DNA of 46,831 nt from Opitutia bacterium (GCA_002730975.1 PCBO01000033.1:1-46831), one strand, 5' to 3'; positions 1 through 8,702 are shown, numbered from the stretch's first letter. The notes: generated from the letters alone by a model not told the origin. Translations and numbers: made by a program.

Positions 1-1
1 G

Positions 2-2245
2 TATCTGCCACGAGTTCAAAAAGCTCGTCTGATAGCAGAGCAAAACGCAGCCGATCGTGATTTCACCGAAGGTTCCTTCAAGGCTAAGGTGGCTCTAGAG
101 CATTTGGCGGATCAATGGGGTTTGCTTGCTCCCGAAGCCGAGGGCGACGATGTGAATAATGCTTATTTCCGTTTTTTGGCCAAGATCGATCCCCGTCTCG
201 TAGACGATACTAATCGTTCCATTGCGTTCGAAGCCGTTAGTCGCAATCGCGGAGTCAGAAAAAGCGCTGTTGAAGGTATACTTTATTCTTACTTTCGGGC
301 GACCAAGGCGGAGGAGATCCTTGCTGTCGCAGGCTTTGCTCTTCGTGATGAAGCCCGTTGGGATCTGTTTGGCGAAGAACTGTCTTGGGACGTCGACGGA
401 CTTACACTTTCTTCCGAGGACTTGGATTTGCCCGTTCCGTCCTTTGCTACTCTTAATTTCAAGGAGCAGCCCAAGTCAAAGGATCGCTTGACCATACGTT
501 CAGGCGGCAAGGTTCTCGAAGTGGAGTTTCGCGATAATCAAATCGATTCGAATTCGACTTTGACGGAAGTTCTTCTTGGCGCCGCAGGCAACCTCACCAC
601 CACTCGGGACAACCTCTTAACAGCTATCAACAAAGCAACGCTAGGCTTTTCATCCAAATCTGATGGCAATTCCAGCTTAGTTTTCACTTTGGACGAGGAT
701 CAACTGCCATCCGCCATCCCGAGCATCATGACTTCCTCCTCCGCCCTTGTCGTTTCGGGTGATTTGTCCCTTCGGCTACAGGCTTTTCATGAGGAATGCA
801 AAGATGACCCTTTGTTTCAGGAACCTGTTGAGACCAATGCCACTGCCGTCACATTCGCAATGAATGATTATCTGCCACCCATTTCAGAACCAACCGAGGA
901 TAGGCTTCGGCGTTACTTCGAGTCCAATAAGGCGGATTTTCAACCACCACCTGTTCCGCCGCCTGCTCCTTTGCCAAAAGAAAGCAACGCTAGCATTGGA
1001 GAATTTGGTCCCGATGGCATAGCGGGTCCCAAGGGTGAAGCCAACGCTACTGCGGAATCAAACTCCTCCGTCCTTGAAAATCTTATCACAAACAGCATCA
1101 CTGCCGACACAAACGCCTCGGCGAACGTATTCGCGGAAAGCAATGCCTCTCTGGAACTGCTTGACGCCAATGCCTCATTCTTAATTCCCGAGGTTACCTT
1201 CGAGGAGGTTCGGGCGGAGATTTTAGAACGGGTCAAGGAGGAGGATCGTATGGACGCAGAACGCGAAGCCATGGAAATTGCTAGTGAAACCGCAATCGAG
1301 TTTCTCGATGAATTGTATCAGCAAGGCAACGGTCTCAGAAGAAAATACCAGTCTTACCATCAACTTCGCCACTCTCCGGAGATTACCCGGCTTATCGCAG
1401 ATAAAGGCAGTTCTGACCAAGAGATCATCTTTACCGAAAAAGAAATGGCTCTCAAATCCGATAACCTTGGGCTAATGAAGAGACCATCCGAGAACCGTTC
1501 CGGTAAACAACCTCTCGAGGAGGTTGCCGCCCTAAATGAACGTCGTTTCTTTACCCCGTCTGTTCGTGAGGCTCGAGACGGTTACGTCGTCTTCATTCTT
1601 AATGGGCATTCTGATGCCGGTCCCGGCAAGTACGAGAATGCCTCCTTTAGCTTCCTCTACCGTGAATACCGCAAGGATGTTCGGGCTAAAGCTTTTTCCG
1701 AAGCTACCGACAAGTTGACGACCGCTCTGGAGTCTGCCGACGCCTCGGCTGCCGCCGCCTTGTCTCAAAAAGCTAAGATCGTTTCTCTCAATGCCAAGAA
1801 CTCACAAAGCGTTAGCGCTTCCTATGATGGTCGCTCACGCAGGGCGGACGCCAAGCAACGCATGCTTGAAGAGGAGCGAGAAGACATTGTGAAGAAGGAG
1901 ACGGGGGATGAGAACTCAACCGCTGTAGGCACGGCGCGTAAACAGGAAATCGACCTCCTATTGGAAAACCTTAGGGTAGAGCGCGGCGAGCTTAATGCCG
2001 AGCGAAGTTTGGCTCAACAAGTTGTCGATAAGGCTTTAGACCTCGAAGTGGGTGGAGGTTGGAAGGAACTTGAAAGAACAGAAAATCTCGTCACCTTCGC
2101 TCGCCTCAAGCGAGCATATGTAAAAAAACTGGAGCATGCCGACACTTCCGTCGAAGACCGTCTCGAAGACCTTCAGTCCGCTAGAGCTGAAGAAGCCCGC
2201 GACCGCATTATCGGTGATCTTGTCGTCGCAGGTTCGGAAGAATAA
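2..2245 (+). CDS. SurA/PpiD-like exported peptidyl-prolyl isomerase or folding chaperone (5' partial)
   Basis: The frame is open from base 2, so the true start lies upstream and 747 residues are visible. The first 100 residues are helical and resemble the SurA/PpiD N-terminal chaperone region. A segment around 1500-1620 ends in a pattern like the end of a parvulin domain (FFTPSVREARDGYVVFIL). Between them lies a Pro-rich stretch (940-970) and an acidic linker with many Asn-Ala-Ser/Thr triplets (831-1180). The last 150 residues are charged and probably coiled coil. Family members fold outer-membrane proteins in the periplasm, usually from an N-terminal membrane anchor, which would be off the window. 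I assign the family from overall layout and not from a complete catalytic domain, so the isomerase activity is uncertain. The ten D/E-x-N-x-S/T motifs are unusual. Confidence 0.45.
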   Translation, partial: YLPRVQKARLIAEQNAADRDFTEGSFKAKVALEHLADQWGLLAPEAEGDDVNNAYFRFLAKIDPRLVDDTNRSIAFEAVSRNRGVRKSAVEGILYSYFRATKAEEILAVAGFALRDEARWDLFGEELSWDVDGLTLSSEDLDLPVPSFATLNFKEQPKSKDRLTIRSGGKVLEVEFRDNQIDSNSTLTEVLLGAAGNLTTTRDNLLTAINKATLGFSSKSDGNSSLVFTLDEDQLPSAIPSIMTSSSALVVSGDLSLRLQAFHEECKDDPLFQEPVETNATAVTFAMNDYLPPISEPTEDRLRRYFESNKADFQPPPVPPPAPLPKESNASIGEFGPDGIAGPKGEANATAESNSSVLENLITNSITADTNASANVFAESNASLELLDANASFLIPEVTFEEVRAEILERVKEEDRMDAEREAMEIASETAIEFLDELYQQGNGLRRKYQSYHQLRHSPEITRLIADKGSSDQEIIFTEKEMALKSDNLGLMKRPSENRSGKQPLEEVAALNERRFFTPSVREARDGYVVFILNGHSDAGPGKYENASFSFLYREYRKDVRAKAFSEATDKLTTALESADASAAAALSQKAKIVSLNAKNSQSVSASYDGRSRRADAKQRMLEEEREDIVKKETGDENSTAVGTARKQEIDLLLENLRVERGELNAERSLAQQVVDKALDLEVGGGWKELERTENLVTFARLKRAYVKKLEHADTSVEDRLEDLQSARAEEARDRIIGDLVVAGSEE

Positions 2246-2274
2246 TCAAAACACGGTTAGCTGTAGGATAGCCA

Positions 2275-3030
2275 TCATTTCCGGCTTTTTTTCCAGCCTA
2301 AGAAGTATTCGGTATTGCCTTCCGCTCCTCTCAGAGGGGATTCGGATTCGGCGAAAAGTTGGGCATCTGAAAGGTTTTCCGCGACGAAGGTTTTAATTTC
2401 AATTAAGACACGTGTGCGAACTTCCTCGTCTCTTATTACCCCTTTTCCGCGGTCCGCCTCCTCCTTGGTTGCTTCGAACTGCGGCTTGGCGAGGGCAATG
2501 AGGTGTCCACCTCCGCATAGAAAGACCCATGCTGTGGAGATGACTTTACGAAGGGAGATGAAGGATAGGTCCATTACGATAATGGGGTATTGGTCCATTG
2601 GGAGGTCGCCTGGTTGTACGCTACGTAAATTCGTGCGTTCTATGTTTGTTACTCGTTTGTCTTGGCGAAGTTTGTAATGGAGTTGTCCGTGCCCTACGTC
2701 GAGGCAGGTCGACGATTTTGCTCCCGCCTGCAGTAGGCAATCGGTGAAACCTCCCGTGGATGCCCCAAGGTCCAGAACGTCGACTCCTTCCATGGGTAGT
2801 GGAAACTCGTCGAGGAACCCACGCAGCTTTTCTCCGCCTCGTCCCACATAAGGAGGAGGCGTTTCGACTCTGACTTTGGCGTCTTCATGCAGAAGGCGTC
2901 CGGGTTTCTCCACCCGTTCGCTCCCGATCCAAACCTTCCCTCCTATTATCAGGGCTTTGGCTTGGGTGCGGCTTTCACATAGTCCTAGTTCATGGATAAG
3001 CTCGTCGGCTCTTTTTCTTTTGATTTTCAC
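2275..3030 (-). CDS. tlyA: TlyA-family 2'-O-ribose rRNA methyltransferase (hemolysin A-like)
   Basis: 251 residues, the usual TlyA length. Residues 1-65 form an S4 RNA-binding domain, followed by the family linker YVGRGGEKL near residue 62. The FtsJ-like Rossmann methyltransferase domain has the SAM loop DLGASTGGFTD (about 87-97), the MDLSFISL strand with the catalytic-type Asp, and ALAKPQFE with the Lys. Known members methylate 2'-O of cytidines in 16S and 23S rRNA. The start is GTG with a good AAGGA ribosome site six bases before it. It points away from the dcw cluster and converges on the folding-factor gene with a 29-nt gap. The hemolysin name is historical and not supported by anything here. 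Confidence 0.9.
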   Translation of the reverse strand: MKIKRKRADELIHELGLCESRTQAKALIIGGKVWIGSERVEKPGRLLHEDAKVRVETPPPYVGRGGEKLRGFLDEFPLPMEGVDVLDLGASTGGFTDCLLQAGAKSSTCLDVGHGQLHYKLRQDKRVTNIERTNLRSVQPGDLPMDQYPIIVMDLSFISLRKVISTAWVFLCGGGHLIALAKPQFEATKEEADRGKGVIRDEEVRTRVLIEIKTFVAENLSDAQLFAESESPLRGAEGNTEYFLGWKKSRK

Positions 3031-3164
3031 TTTTCCTTGATTGTTCTGATTTTACCCACCTTTACAAGTCGTAGATGACTTTCATCATAGTTCCTCAACG
3101 CAAGGGCAAATGATCCCGTTTGATTAGTTCTATTGAGTGAAGTGGGAAATATCGCTGAACTTTT

Positions 3165-3194
3165 AACAGTAATATTAACTTTTTCATTACTGTT
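3165..3194. repeat. 9-bp perfect inverted repeat, 12-nt spacer
   Basis: AACAGTAAT at 3165-3173 is the exact reverse complement of ATTACTGTT at 3186-3194. The arms are AT-rich and the centres are 21 bp apart, about two helical turns, which suits a dimeric repressor site as well as a weak hairpin. It is about 150 bp upstream of mraZ. No protein can be assigned to it. Confidence 0.5.
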
Positions 3195-3285
3195 TGAATA
3201 CTTCATAAGTAGCAGTTGGTCAGTACTTAACGATCGTTTGGGTCGGGTTTTCTTCCGATTTTTCGCTGAAATCGCTTGACGAATG

Positions 3286-3330
3286 TGGAGGAGAATGTCA
3301 AGAAATGGGGCGTAATGGAAGATTGTGGAT
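3286..3330 (+). promoter_or_regulatory. Candidate MraZ operator: TGG boxes every 10 bp
   Basis: TGGAG (3286), TGTCA (3296, degenerate), TGGGG (3306), TGGAA (3316) and TGGAT (3326) start exactly 10 bp apart, each separated by 5 nt. E. coli MraZ is known to bind TGGGN direct repeats separated by 5 nt ahead of its own gene. The spacing, strand and place here (16 bp before the mraZ start) match that design, though only one box is a strict TGGGN. Inference: autoregulation of the dcw cluster by MraZ. Confidence 0.55.
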
Positions 3331-3345
3331 AAAAAGTGAAATCTC

Positions 3346-3792
3346 TTGGAAAATTCAGGCGTCAGTTTTTTCGTTGGAGAATTCGTTCATTCGGTGGACG
3401 AAAAAGGTCGTATCACGATTCCCTCGAAATGGCGTATCGAGGGCGGGGAGAACACTTATCTAGCGCTCCCGAATCCAGGAGGGTATGTAACTGTTTATCC
3501 CCCGAAAATGGTTGCTCGACTAGAGGAAAAGGTCGCGGAGGCGAGAATGAGCGATGCAACAGCTCAAGCCCTTTTGATGGAACTTTTTTCAAAGGCGCAT
3601 TCATTTGGTTGCGACAAGCAAGGGCGAATCAACTTAAACGACAAGTTGCTAGGTCATGCAGATATTCACAAAAAAGCGGTCTTAGTCGGCAACTTCTCGG
3701 CCTTTGCCGTTTGGGGGCAGCACCGTTACTCGGCTCGCGGTCAAGCGTCCGAAAGAACAATTTTCGATGCGATGAGGGACCTGGGGTTATGA
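3346..3792 (+). CDS. mraZ: MraZ, transcriptional regulator of the dcw cluster
   Basis: 148 residues, the normal MraZ size, with two SpoVT/AbrB-like repeats. The first holds the family core HSVDEKGRITIPSKWR (residues 14-29) and the second CDKQGRINLNDKLLGHA (about 89-105). MraZ forms rings that bind direct repeats upstream of its own gene. TTG at 3346 is the only plausible start, because an in-frame stop lies at 3337-3339 and no ATG or GTG occurs before the first domain. It is the first gene of the dcw cluster, as in most bacteria. A 210-nt gap then precedes rsmH, much longer than the few bases seen in E. coli. Confidence 0.88.
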   Translation: MENSGVSFFVGEFVHSVDEKGRITIPSKWRIEGGENTYLALPNPGGYVTVYPPKMVARLEEKVAEARMSDATAQALLMELFSKAHSFGCDKQGRINLNDKLLGHADIHKKAVLVGNFSAFAVWGQHRYSARGQASERTIFDAMRDLGL

Positions 3793-3950
3793 GATCCGCA
3801 CTTTTTCATATACGACGGTTTTGGGGATTTCCGTCTTTGGAAGGGGAGTTTGGTGCGTTTCTTTCTCAGGTTCCTCGCGTCATCGATTTATTTTCATATT
3901 GCCTTTTTTTGCCCCGTGCATGCTCCGCCCCACTTTTCACCCCCCAATTA

Positions 3951-3978
3951 GCGCCTGGAGGGCGCATTCTGTAAGAAT
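3951..3978 (+). other. Short hairpins in the mraZ-rsmH gap
   Basis: GCGCC (3951-3955) pairs with GGCGC (3961-3965) over a 5-nt loop, followed directly by ATTCT/AGAAT (3966-3978) with a 3-nt loop. No U-run follows, so this is not a standard terminator. The 210-nt gap 3793-4002 is otherwise without a credible gene and may be a leader or processing region. Confidence 0.3.
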
Positions 3979-4002
3979 TCGGACCCAAGTAATAAATATT
4001 AA

Positions 4003-4974
4003 ATGTTTTGCGGCACGGCTGAGTTCGTCTGCGCTCCTTCAAAGGTGAGGCATATACCAGTACTTCTAGATGAGGCATTGGATGCTCTTGCCTCTGGTTC
4101 TGCAAAACGCTACTTGGACTGTACGTTTGGGGGAGGTGGGCATACGCGGGCTCTTCTCGAGTCTTGTGAGGCAACTGAGGTTGTTTCTTTGGATTGTGAC
4201 CCAGACGCATCCACTAGAGCTGCTCTTTTGTCAGAAGAATACGGTGAGCGATTTCGGTTTTGCGATCTAAGCTTTCAATGCTTAGATGAGGCGAGCTCGG
4301 AGGGAGAGTTTGATGGCGTTCTGTTCGATTTAGGCATCTCGTCCTTTCAGCTGGCGGAAGCAAGCAAAGGTTTTTCTTTTAGGCTAGATGCCCCTCTGGA
4401 CATGCGTTTGAACCCCAGGGAAGGACAGGGTGCTGCTGAATTTTTAGAAACGGCTACTAGGGAAAGCCTTGTAAGGGCCGTTCGTGAATATGGAGAGGAG
4501 CGACGCTGGAATCGAGTAGTTAATTCAATTTTAGAAGCACGTGGCACTGGAAAACTTCAGCGTACGGTAAGTGCTGCCGAAGTTGTGTCACGAGCTATTG
4601 GAACCACGGGTAGGAAGCCTCGAATTCATCCTGCAACAAAGACTTTTCAAGGTATTCGAATTGCGATAAATGGTGAGTTGGAAGCCGTTGCGGTAGCATT
4701 GCCAAAAGCGTTTAGGGCATTGAAGGCGGGGGGGGTTCTTGTGGTAATCGCTTTTCATTCACTTGAGGATCGTATTGTTAAGCGCTTCATGCGACGCATG
4801 GCGGGCAGGCCGGAGCATCGCCGTGATTCTCGTTCGGTTCACGAGCGGGTTGCATACGCTAAGCTCACTTCGACCAAGGCTGTCAAGCCGTCACCTGAGG
4901 AGCTAGAGCGTAATACAAGAAGTAGGTCTGCTCGAATGCGTATTCTCCAAAAGGTTTCACAACCTGCACTCTAA
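4003..4974 (+). CDS. rsmH: RsmH (MraW), 16S rRNA m4C1402 methyltransferase
   Basis: 323 residues. The N-terminal HIPVLLDEALDAL is followed by the SAM-binding loop DCTFGGGGHTRALL (about residues 38-51), FDLGISSFQL, and the C-terminal block with IAFHSLEDRIVK. These are the standard RsmH blocks. The enzyme methylates N4 of C1402 in the 30S decoding site. ATG at 4003 gives about 14 residues before the conserved region; GTG at 4045 is an alternative start that would remove them. The stop codon overlaps the ftsL start by one base (TAATG). Confidence 0.93.
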   Translation: MFCGTAEFVCAPSKVRHIPVLLDEALDALASGSAKRYLDCTFGGGGHTRALLESCEATEVVSLDCDPDASTRAALLSEEYGERFRFCDLSFQCLDEASSEGEFDGVLFDLGISSFQLAEASKGFSFRLDAPLDMRLNPREGQGAAEFLETATRESLVRAVREYGEERRWNRVVNSILEARGTGKLQRTVSAAEVVSRAIGTTGRKPRIHPATKTFQGIRIAINGELEAVAVALPKAFRALKAGGVLVVIAFHSLEDRIVKRFMRRMAGRPEHRRDSRSVHERVAYAKLTSTKAVKPSPEELERNTRSRSARMRILQKVSQPAL

Positions 4975-5348
4975 TGGCGAAATCCAAAGATAGGAGGTTT
5001 ACTCGTTTTGGCGCAGCAGTGATCCTACTGTCGCTTGCTGTCTTCGGTTTTTGCTCACTAGGGATTGTATGGTTTAGAATGGAGATATCTGAAAATGCTT
5101 CGACTTGTGGTTCATTGGAGGACGAACGAGAAAAGGTTAACCGCCGATTAAGAGCATTGCGTGGGCAACGGTCAGCCTACATGAGACCCACGCGTTTGGC
5201 GGCATTAGTCAAAGATAGGCTTTCGATGCCACCTGCTTCGAAGCAGTTTTATATTAGCAAAGACGACATGGAAAGACTTCTATATTCAGATGACTCGAGG
5301 ATTGGGATAAAACGGTCGGGAATACTTGCTAGGAATTCCATCCAATGA
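4974..5348 (+). CDS. ftsL: FtsL-like divisome membrane protein
   Basis: 124 residues: a short basic N-terminus, one transmembrane helix at about 12-34, then a charged heptad-like stretch (about 45-70) as in FtsL coiled coils. Sequence conservation in FtsL is low, so the assignment rests on size, topology and position between rsmH and ftsI. FtsL, with FtsB and FtsQ, activates the septal synthase FtsW-FtsI. It overlaps rsmH by 1 nt and ftsI by 4 nt (ATGA), suggesting translational coupling. No ftsB is visible next to it. Confidence 0.7.
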   Translation: MAKSKDRRFTRFGAAVILLSLAVFGFCSLGIVWFRMEISENASTCGSLEDEREKVNRRLRALRGQRSAYMRPTRLAALVKDRLSMPPASKQFYISKDDMERLLYSDDSRIGIKRSGILARNSIQ

Positions 5349-7138
5349 GAAGTGCATTCCTGAGTCCAGTTCGGTTTTATTTGGTATTTGCCGCAATAAC
5401 TTGTGTTTTCTGTTCTCTTGCGGGTCGCCTAGTCTACTTACAGGTTGTCAAGGGTGATGCATTAAGAGATTCGGCTCAAAATGCTCGTCAAAATTTTTCA
5501 GTAGTTTTAGCTCGAAGGGGTGATGTCGTTGACGCAAAAGGTAATCTACTCGCTACGACTCGTTCCTTAGTTGAGGTAGGTGTAGATCCACAAGCCGTTA
5601 ATGTAGACGATATTGTGAAGATACCTCAGCTTGCTGAATTGTTGCAAGTCTCCGAGAAGGAAATTACCACGGCTTTTTTTAACAAGACTCGTCCTGGTAA
5701 TCAGTTTAGCAGAGAGGTTCGCCCGATTCGATGGGCGAAGATAGCCGATGATGTGGATGAGGATGTTTACAGGAGATTAATGAATCTGGAAATTCAAGGA
5801 GTTTACGGAAATTTTAAGCATTCACGACTTTACCCCGGAAATAAACTGGCTTCACACGTAATTGGGTTTGTTAACAAGGAAGGTGTTCCATCAATGGGAG
5901 TGGAGAAGACTGTTGATTACTATCTTCGCGGCCAATCGGGATGGCGTGAGTGGGAAAGAGATGGTCGTCGTCGAGAACTTTTGCAATACCGATCGAGAGA
6001 AGTCTTGTCCGAAGATGGACTGAATGTCGAACTGTGTATCGATAGGATGGTTCAGGACATGGCGGAGCGTGAGTTGGCTTTGATTGTAGAGGAATACAAG
6101 CCAATAAGTGCTAGCATTATAGTAAGCGAACCATCTACTGGATATGTCTTGGCCATGGCAAATGCACCAGATTTCGATCCAAATAAATTCAACAATTATG
6201 AGATGGGTAATCTGCGAAACCGCACGATGACAGACGTATACGAACCAGGATCAGTATTTAAGATCGTAGCCGCTGGTGCAGCGATGAATGAGAACTTGGT
6301 TTCGGTAGAAAGCATTATCGATTGCTCAACTTCAATTACGATGCGTGGAAGTAGAAAGTATCGACTACCTCGAGATGATCATCCTCTAGGAAAAATAAGC
6401 GTCGAGGGCGTTGTAGTTCAATCCAGCAACAGGGGAGTTGCTCAATTAGCCATAATGCTAGGTGATCGTAGATTTTACGAATATTGCAAGAGTTTTGGTT
6501 TTGGTGCTAGAACTGGCATAGGATTTAGGGGTGAACGCAAGGGTACTCTTCATCCACCAAGGCGGTGGGACGGATTAACTATCACTAGAATGCCAATGGG
6601 TCACGCAGTAAGCGTGACGCCAATGCAAATGCACTCTGCTATGTCAGCAGTTGCAAGTAATGGAATCTTGATGAAGCCTCAAGTGGTCAGGAGGGTGTTT
6701 GATTCTGAAGGGAAAACAGTGGTTGAATTCAAACCGAGAAGCGTTCGAAGAGTGTTGAGATCGGAAGTGGCAGGAAAATTAACGGGTATGCTAGAAAAAG
6801 TTGTATCGGAAGGTACTGCAAAAAAAGCTCAAGTTAAAGGCTACCTAGTTGCAGGTAAGACAGGGACAACAAAAAAAATAATAGAAGGACGATACTCAGA
6901 TCGTCACCATATTGCGTCATTTGTTGGATTCCTGCCAGCAAACGATCCTCGAATCGTGATTTCCGTGATCGTTGATGAACCAAAGATGAAACCGGGACGG
7001 ATAGGTTATGGAGGTAGTGTAGCTGGTCCATCTTTTCAACGAGTCGCAAAAGAAGTTATCAGTTATTTGGGGGTGCGGCCGAATCAAACTGATGAAGAAT
7101 TGGCAACAACGCAAAACAGAAGGACTAGAGCCTTGTAG
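5345..7138 (+). CDS. ftsI: FtsI (PBP3-type), septal peptidoglycan transpeptidase
   Basis: 597 residues. A transmembrane anchor at about 10-30 is followed by the PBP dimerisation domain (RRGDVVDAKGNLLA near residue 58) and the transpeptidase domain. The active-site motifs are present: SVFK at 303-306 (catalytic Ser303), SSN at 360-362 and KTGT at 505-508. No PASTA domains follow. It cross-links septal peptidoglycan on the periplasmic side and partners with FtsW, encoded further down. An AGGAA site about nine bases upstream supports the ATG that overlaps the ftsL stop. Base composition is noticeably more AT-rich than in later parts of the window. Confidence 0.94.
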   Translation: MRSAFLSPVRFYLVFAAITCVFCSLAGRLVYLQVVKGDALRDSAQNARQNFSVVLARRGDVVDAKGNLLATTRSLVEVGVDPQAVNVDDIVKIPQLAELLQVSEKEITTAFFNKTRPGNQFSREVRPIRWAKIADDVDEDVYRRLMNLEIQGVYGNFKHSRLYPGNKLASHVIGFVNKEGVPSMGVEKTVDYYLRGQSGWREWERDGRRRELLQYRSREVLSEDGLNVELCIDRMVQDMAERELALIVEEYKPISASIIVSEPSTGYVLAMANAPDFDPNKFNNYEMGNLRNRTMTDVYEPGSVFKIVAAGAAMNENLVSVESIIDCSTSITMRGSRKYRLPRDDHPLGKISVEGVVVQSSNRGVAQLAIMLGDRRFYEYCKSFGFGARTGIGFRGERKGTLHPPRRWDGLTITRMPMGHAVSVTPMQMHSAMSAVASNGILMKPQVVRRVFDSEGKTVVEFKPRSVRRVLRSEVAGKLTGMLEKVVSEGTAKKAQVKGYLVAGKTGTTKKIIEGRYSDRHHIASFVGFLPANDPRIVISVIVDEPKMKPGRIGYGGSVAGPSFQRVAKEVISYLGVRPNQTDEELATTQNRRTRAL

Positions 7139-7163
7139 GATTTCAATGTAAACTAATCTGATC

Positions 7164-8702
7164 ATGAAAACGCAAACTGACCAAAATAAAGATCTGGCTA
7201 TTGACTTCCGCGAGCGAATGAGAGGGATCATGCCATTGAGGCAGCTTATGCCTGAAACGGACTGCGATTTGAGAGGTAATTCGAGTTGCTTGATCAGTGA
7301 TCTTGTAACCGATAGCAGGAGAGTTTCTCCAGGATCTCTATTTTTCGCTTTCGCTGGTTCTCGCGTTGATGGTAACTCTCACATCCAAGAAGCCGTTGAC
7401 CGTGGAGCAGCGGGGATTGTGACTGGCGAAGATCATGTCGACCACTCAGGAGTTGCATCTCTGCATGTATCTGACGCTCGAAAAGCATTGGCTCGTTTTG
7501 CTCGTCGTTATCATGGTTGGCCAGATAAAACATTACGTGTTTCGGGAATAACTGGAACTAATGGTAAAACTACCGTCACCGCATTGAGTCGACATCTAAT
7601 GGAGCGTTCAGGTCGTCCCGTTGGATTAGTCGGAACAGTCAAATACCATTTAGGAGATAGAGAAATTCCATCTTTTAAGACGACTCCTGAGTCGGCTGAT
7701 TTATATGCGATGCTGCGAAGTATGTTGGCTGCAGGATGTTCAGAAGCTGTCATGGAAGTTAGTTCACACGGAATTCACCAGTCTCGTGTCAATGGACTAC
7801 ACTTAGAAGTAGCAGCTTTTCTTAACTTGAGTCGCGACCATCTTGATTATCACGGAACGATGGAGGACTATTTTTCTGAAAAAAGAAGAATTTTTACCGG
7901 GAGCAATGGATCTTTACCGAAAGTGGCAGTGGTCAATGGTGATTGTCCTTATGGACAGAGACTTCTTGACGAAATTCCCACTCAAGTTCGAAGCATAACA
8001 TTTGGTGAGGGCAGAAATAGTGATTTTCGCGTTCGAGATATATCATTATCAGCTGAAGGCAGTGAATTTGTTTTGGATTGCCCCGAGGGTTCTATAGTCA
8101 CTCGAAGCCCAATGCTTGGTCGTTACAACGTGATGAACATAGCGGCGAGTTTGGCAATTGTTTACTCAATGGGCTTTTCTGTTTCAAAGGTCGTCCATAA
8201 GGTGGGTACCTTCGACGGGGTGGATGGTCGAATGGAACCAATTGAGAGAGGGCAACCTTACAAAGTGTTGGTTGATTATGCTCACACCCCTGATGCACTT
8301 CGCAATGCACTAGGTATGTTGCGCGAGTTTACCCATGGAAAACTACATCTAGTTTTTGGCTGCGGAGGTGATAGAGACAGAGGTAAAAGAATGGAAATGA
8401 CTCGAGTGGCTTCTGCAGGTGCAGACGAGTCTTGGGCTACTTCGGACAATCCTCGAACTGAACCACAAGGTGATATTTTTAGGGATATGAGGAAAGGTCT
8501 TCCCAAGCGATCGAAGGTAAACTTTGTGGATGATCGTAGAAGGGCTATTAGTTTGGCCCTGGATGCATCTGAAAATGATGACTGCCTACTAATTGCAGGT
8601 AAGGGACATGAAGCTTTTCAAGAGGTTCAGTACACATCCATTCCATTCGATGATCGTCTTGTAGCCGACGAATTATTGAATGCAAAATCGTTAGGATTCT
8701 AA
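7164..8702 (+). CDS. murE: MurE, UDP-MurNAc-Ala-Glu:meso-diaminopimelate ligase
   Basis: 512 residues with the Mur ligase three-domain layout. The ATP loop GITGTNGKTTVTAL lies at about 128-141, the central ligase domain includes NLSRDHLDYHG, and the C-terminal domain carries DNPR starting at Asp428. DNPR is the known signature for meso-DAP specificity, so the peptidoglycan is probably mDAP type. The enzyme adds the third stem-peptide residue in the cytoplasm. ATG at 7164 gives about 20 residues before the first conserved strand; ATG at 7230 is a possible shorter start. The stop overlaps the murF start by one base. Confidence 0.94.
   Translation: MKTQTDQNKDLAIDFRERMRGIMPLRQLMPETDCDLRGNSSCLISDLVTDSRRVSPGSLFFAFAGSRVDGNSHIQEAVDRGAAGIVTGEDHVDHSGVASLHVSDARKALARFARRYHGWPDKTLRVSGITGTNGKTTVTALSRHLMERSGRPVGLVGTVKYHLGDREIPSFKTTPESADLYAMLRSMLAAGCSEAVMEVSSHGIHQSRVNGLHLEVAAFLNLSRDHLDYHGTMEDYFSEKRRIFTGSNGSLPKVAVVNGDCPYGQRLLDEIPTQVRSITFGEGRNSDFRVRDISLSAEGSEFVLDCPEGSIVTRSPMLGRYNVMNIAASLAIVYSMGFSVSKVVHKVGTFDGVDGRMEPIERGQPYKVLVDYAHTPDALRNALGMLREFTHGKLHLVFGCGGDRDRGKRMEMTRVASAGADESWATSDNPRTEPQGDIFRDMRKGLPKRSKVNFVDDRRRAISLALDASENDDCLLIAGKGHEAFQEVQYTSIPFDDRLVADELLNAKSLGF

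Larger units (their letters stand above)
3031..3345. other. Divergent regulatory gap between tlyA and mraZ
   Basis: This 315-nt gap separates tlyA (-) from the dcw cluster (+) and must hold promoters for both. I see no credible gene in it. It contains a 9-bp inverted repeat (3165-3194) and a phased box array (3286-3330), both listed separately. A TTGACG at 3276-3281 could be a -35 element, but no good -10 sits 16 to 18 bases downstream, so I do not place the promoter. Confidence 0.6.

Noticed and set aside
3276-3304. TTGACG as -35 element of the mraZ promoter
   Set aside because: The -10 position at 17-nt spacing reads CAAGAA, too far from the consensus to place a promoter.
4728-4735. Eight-G run inside rsmH
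   Set aside because: It encodes the conserved Gly-Gly of a housekeeping enzyme in mid-gene, so a switching role is unlikely.
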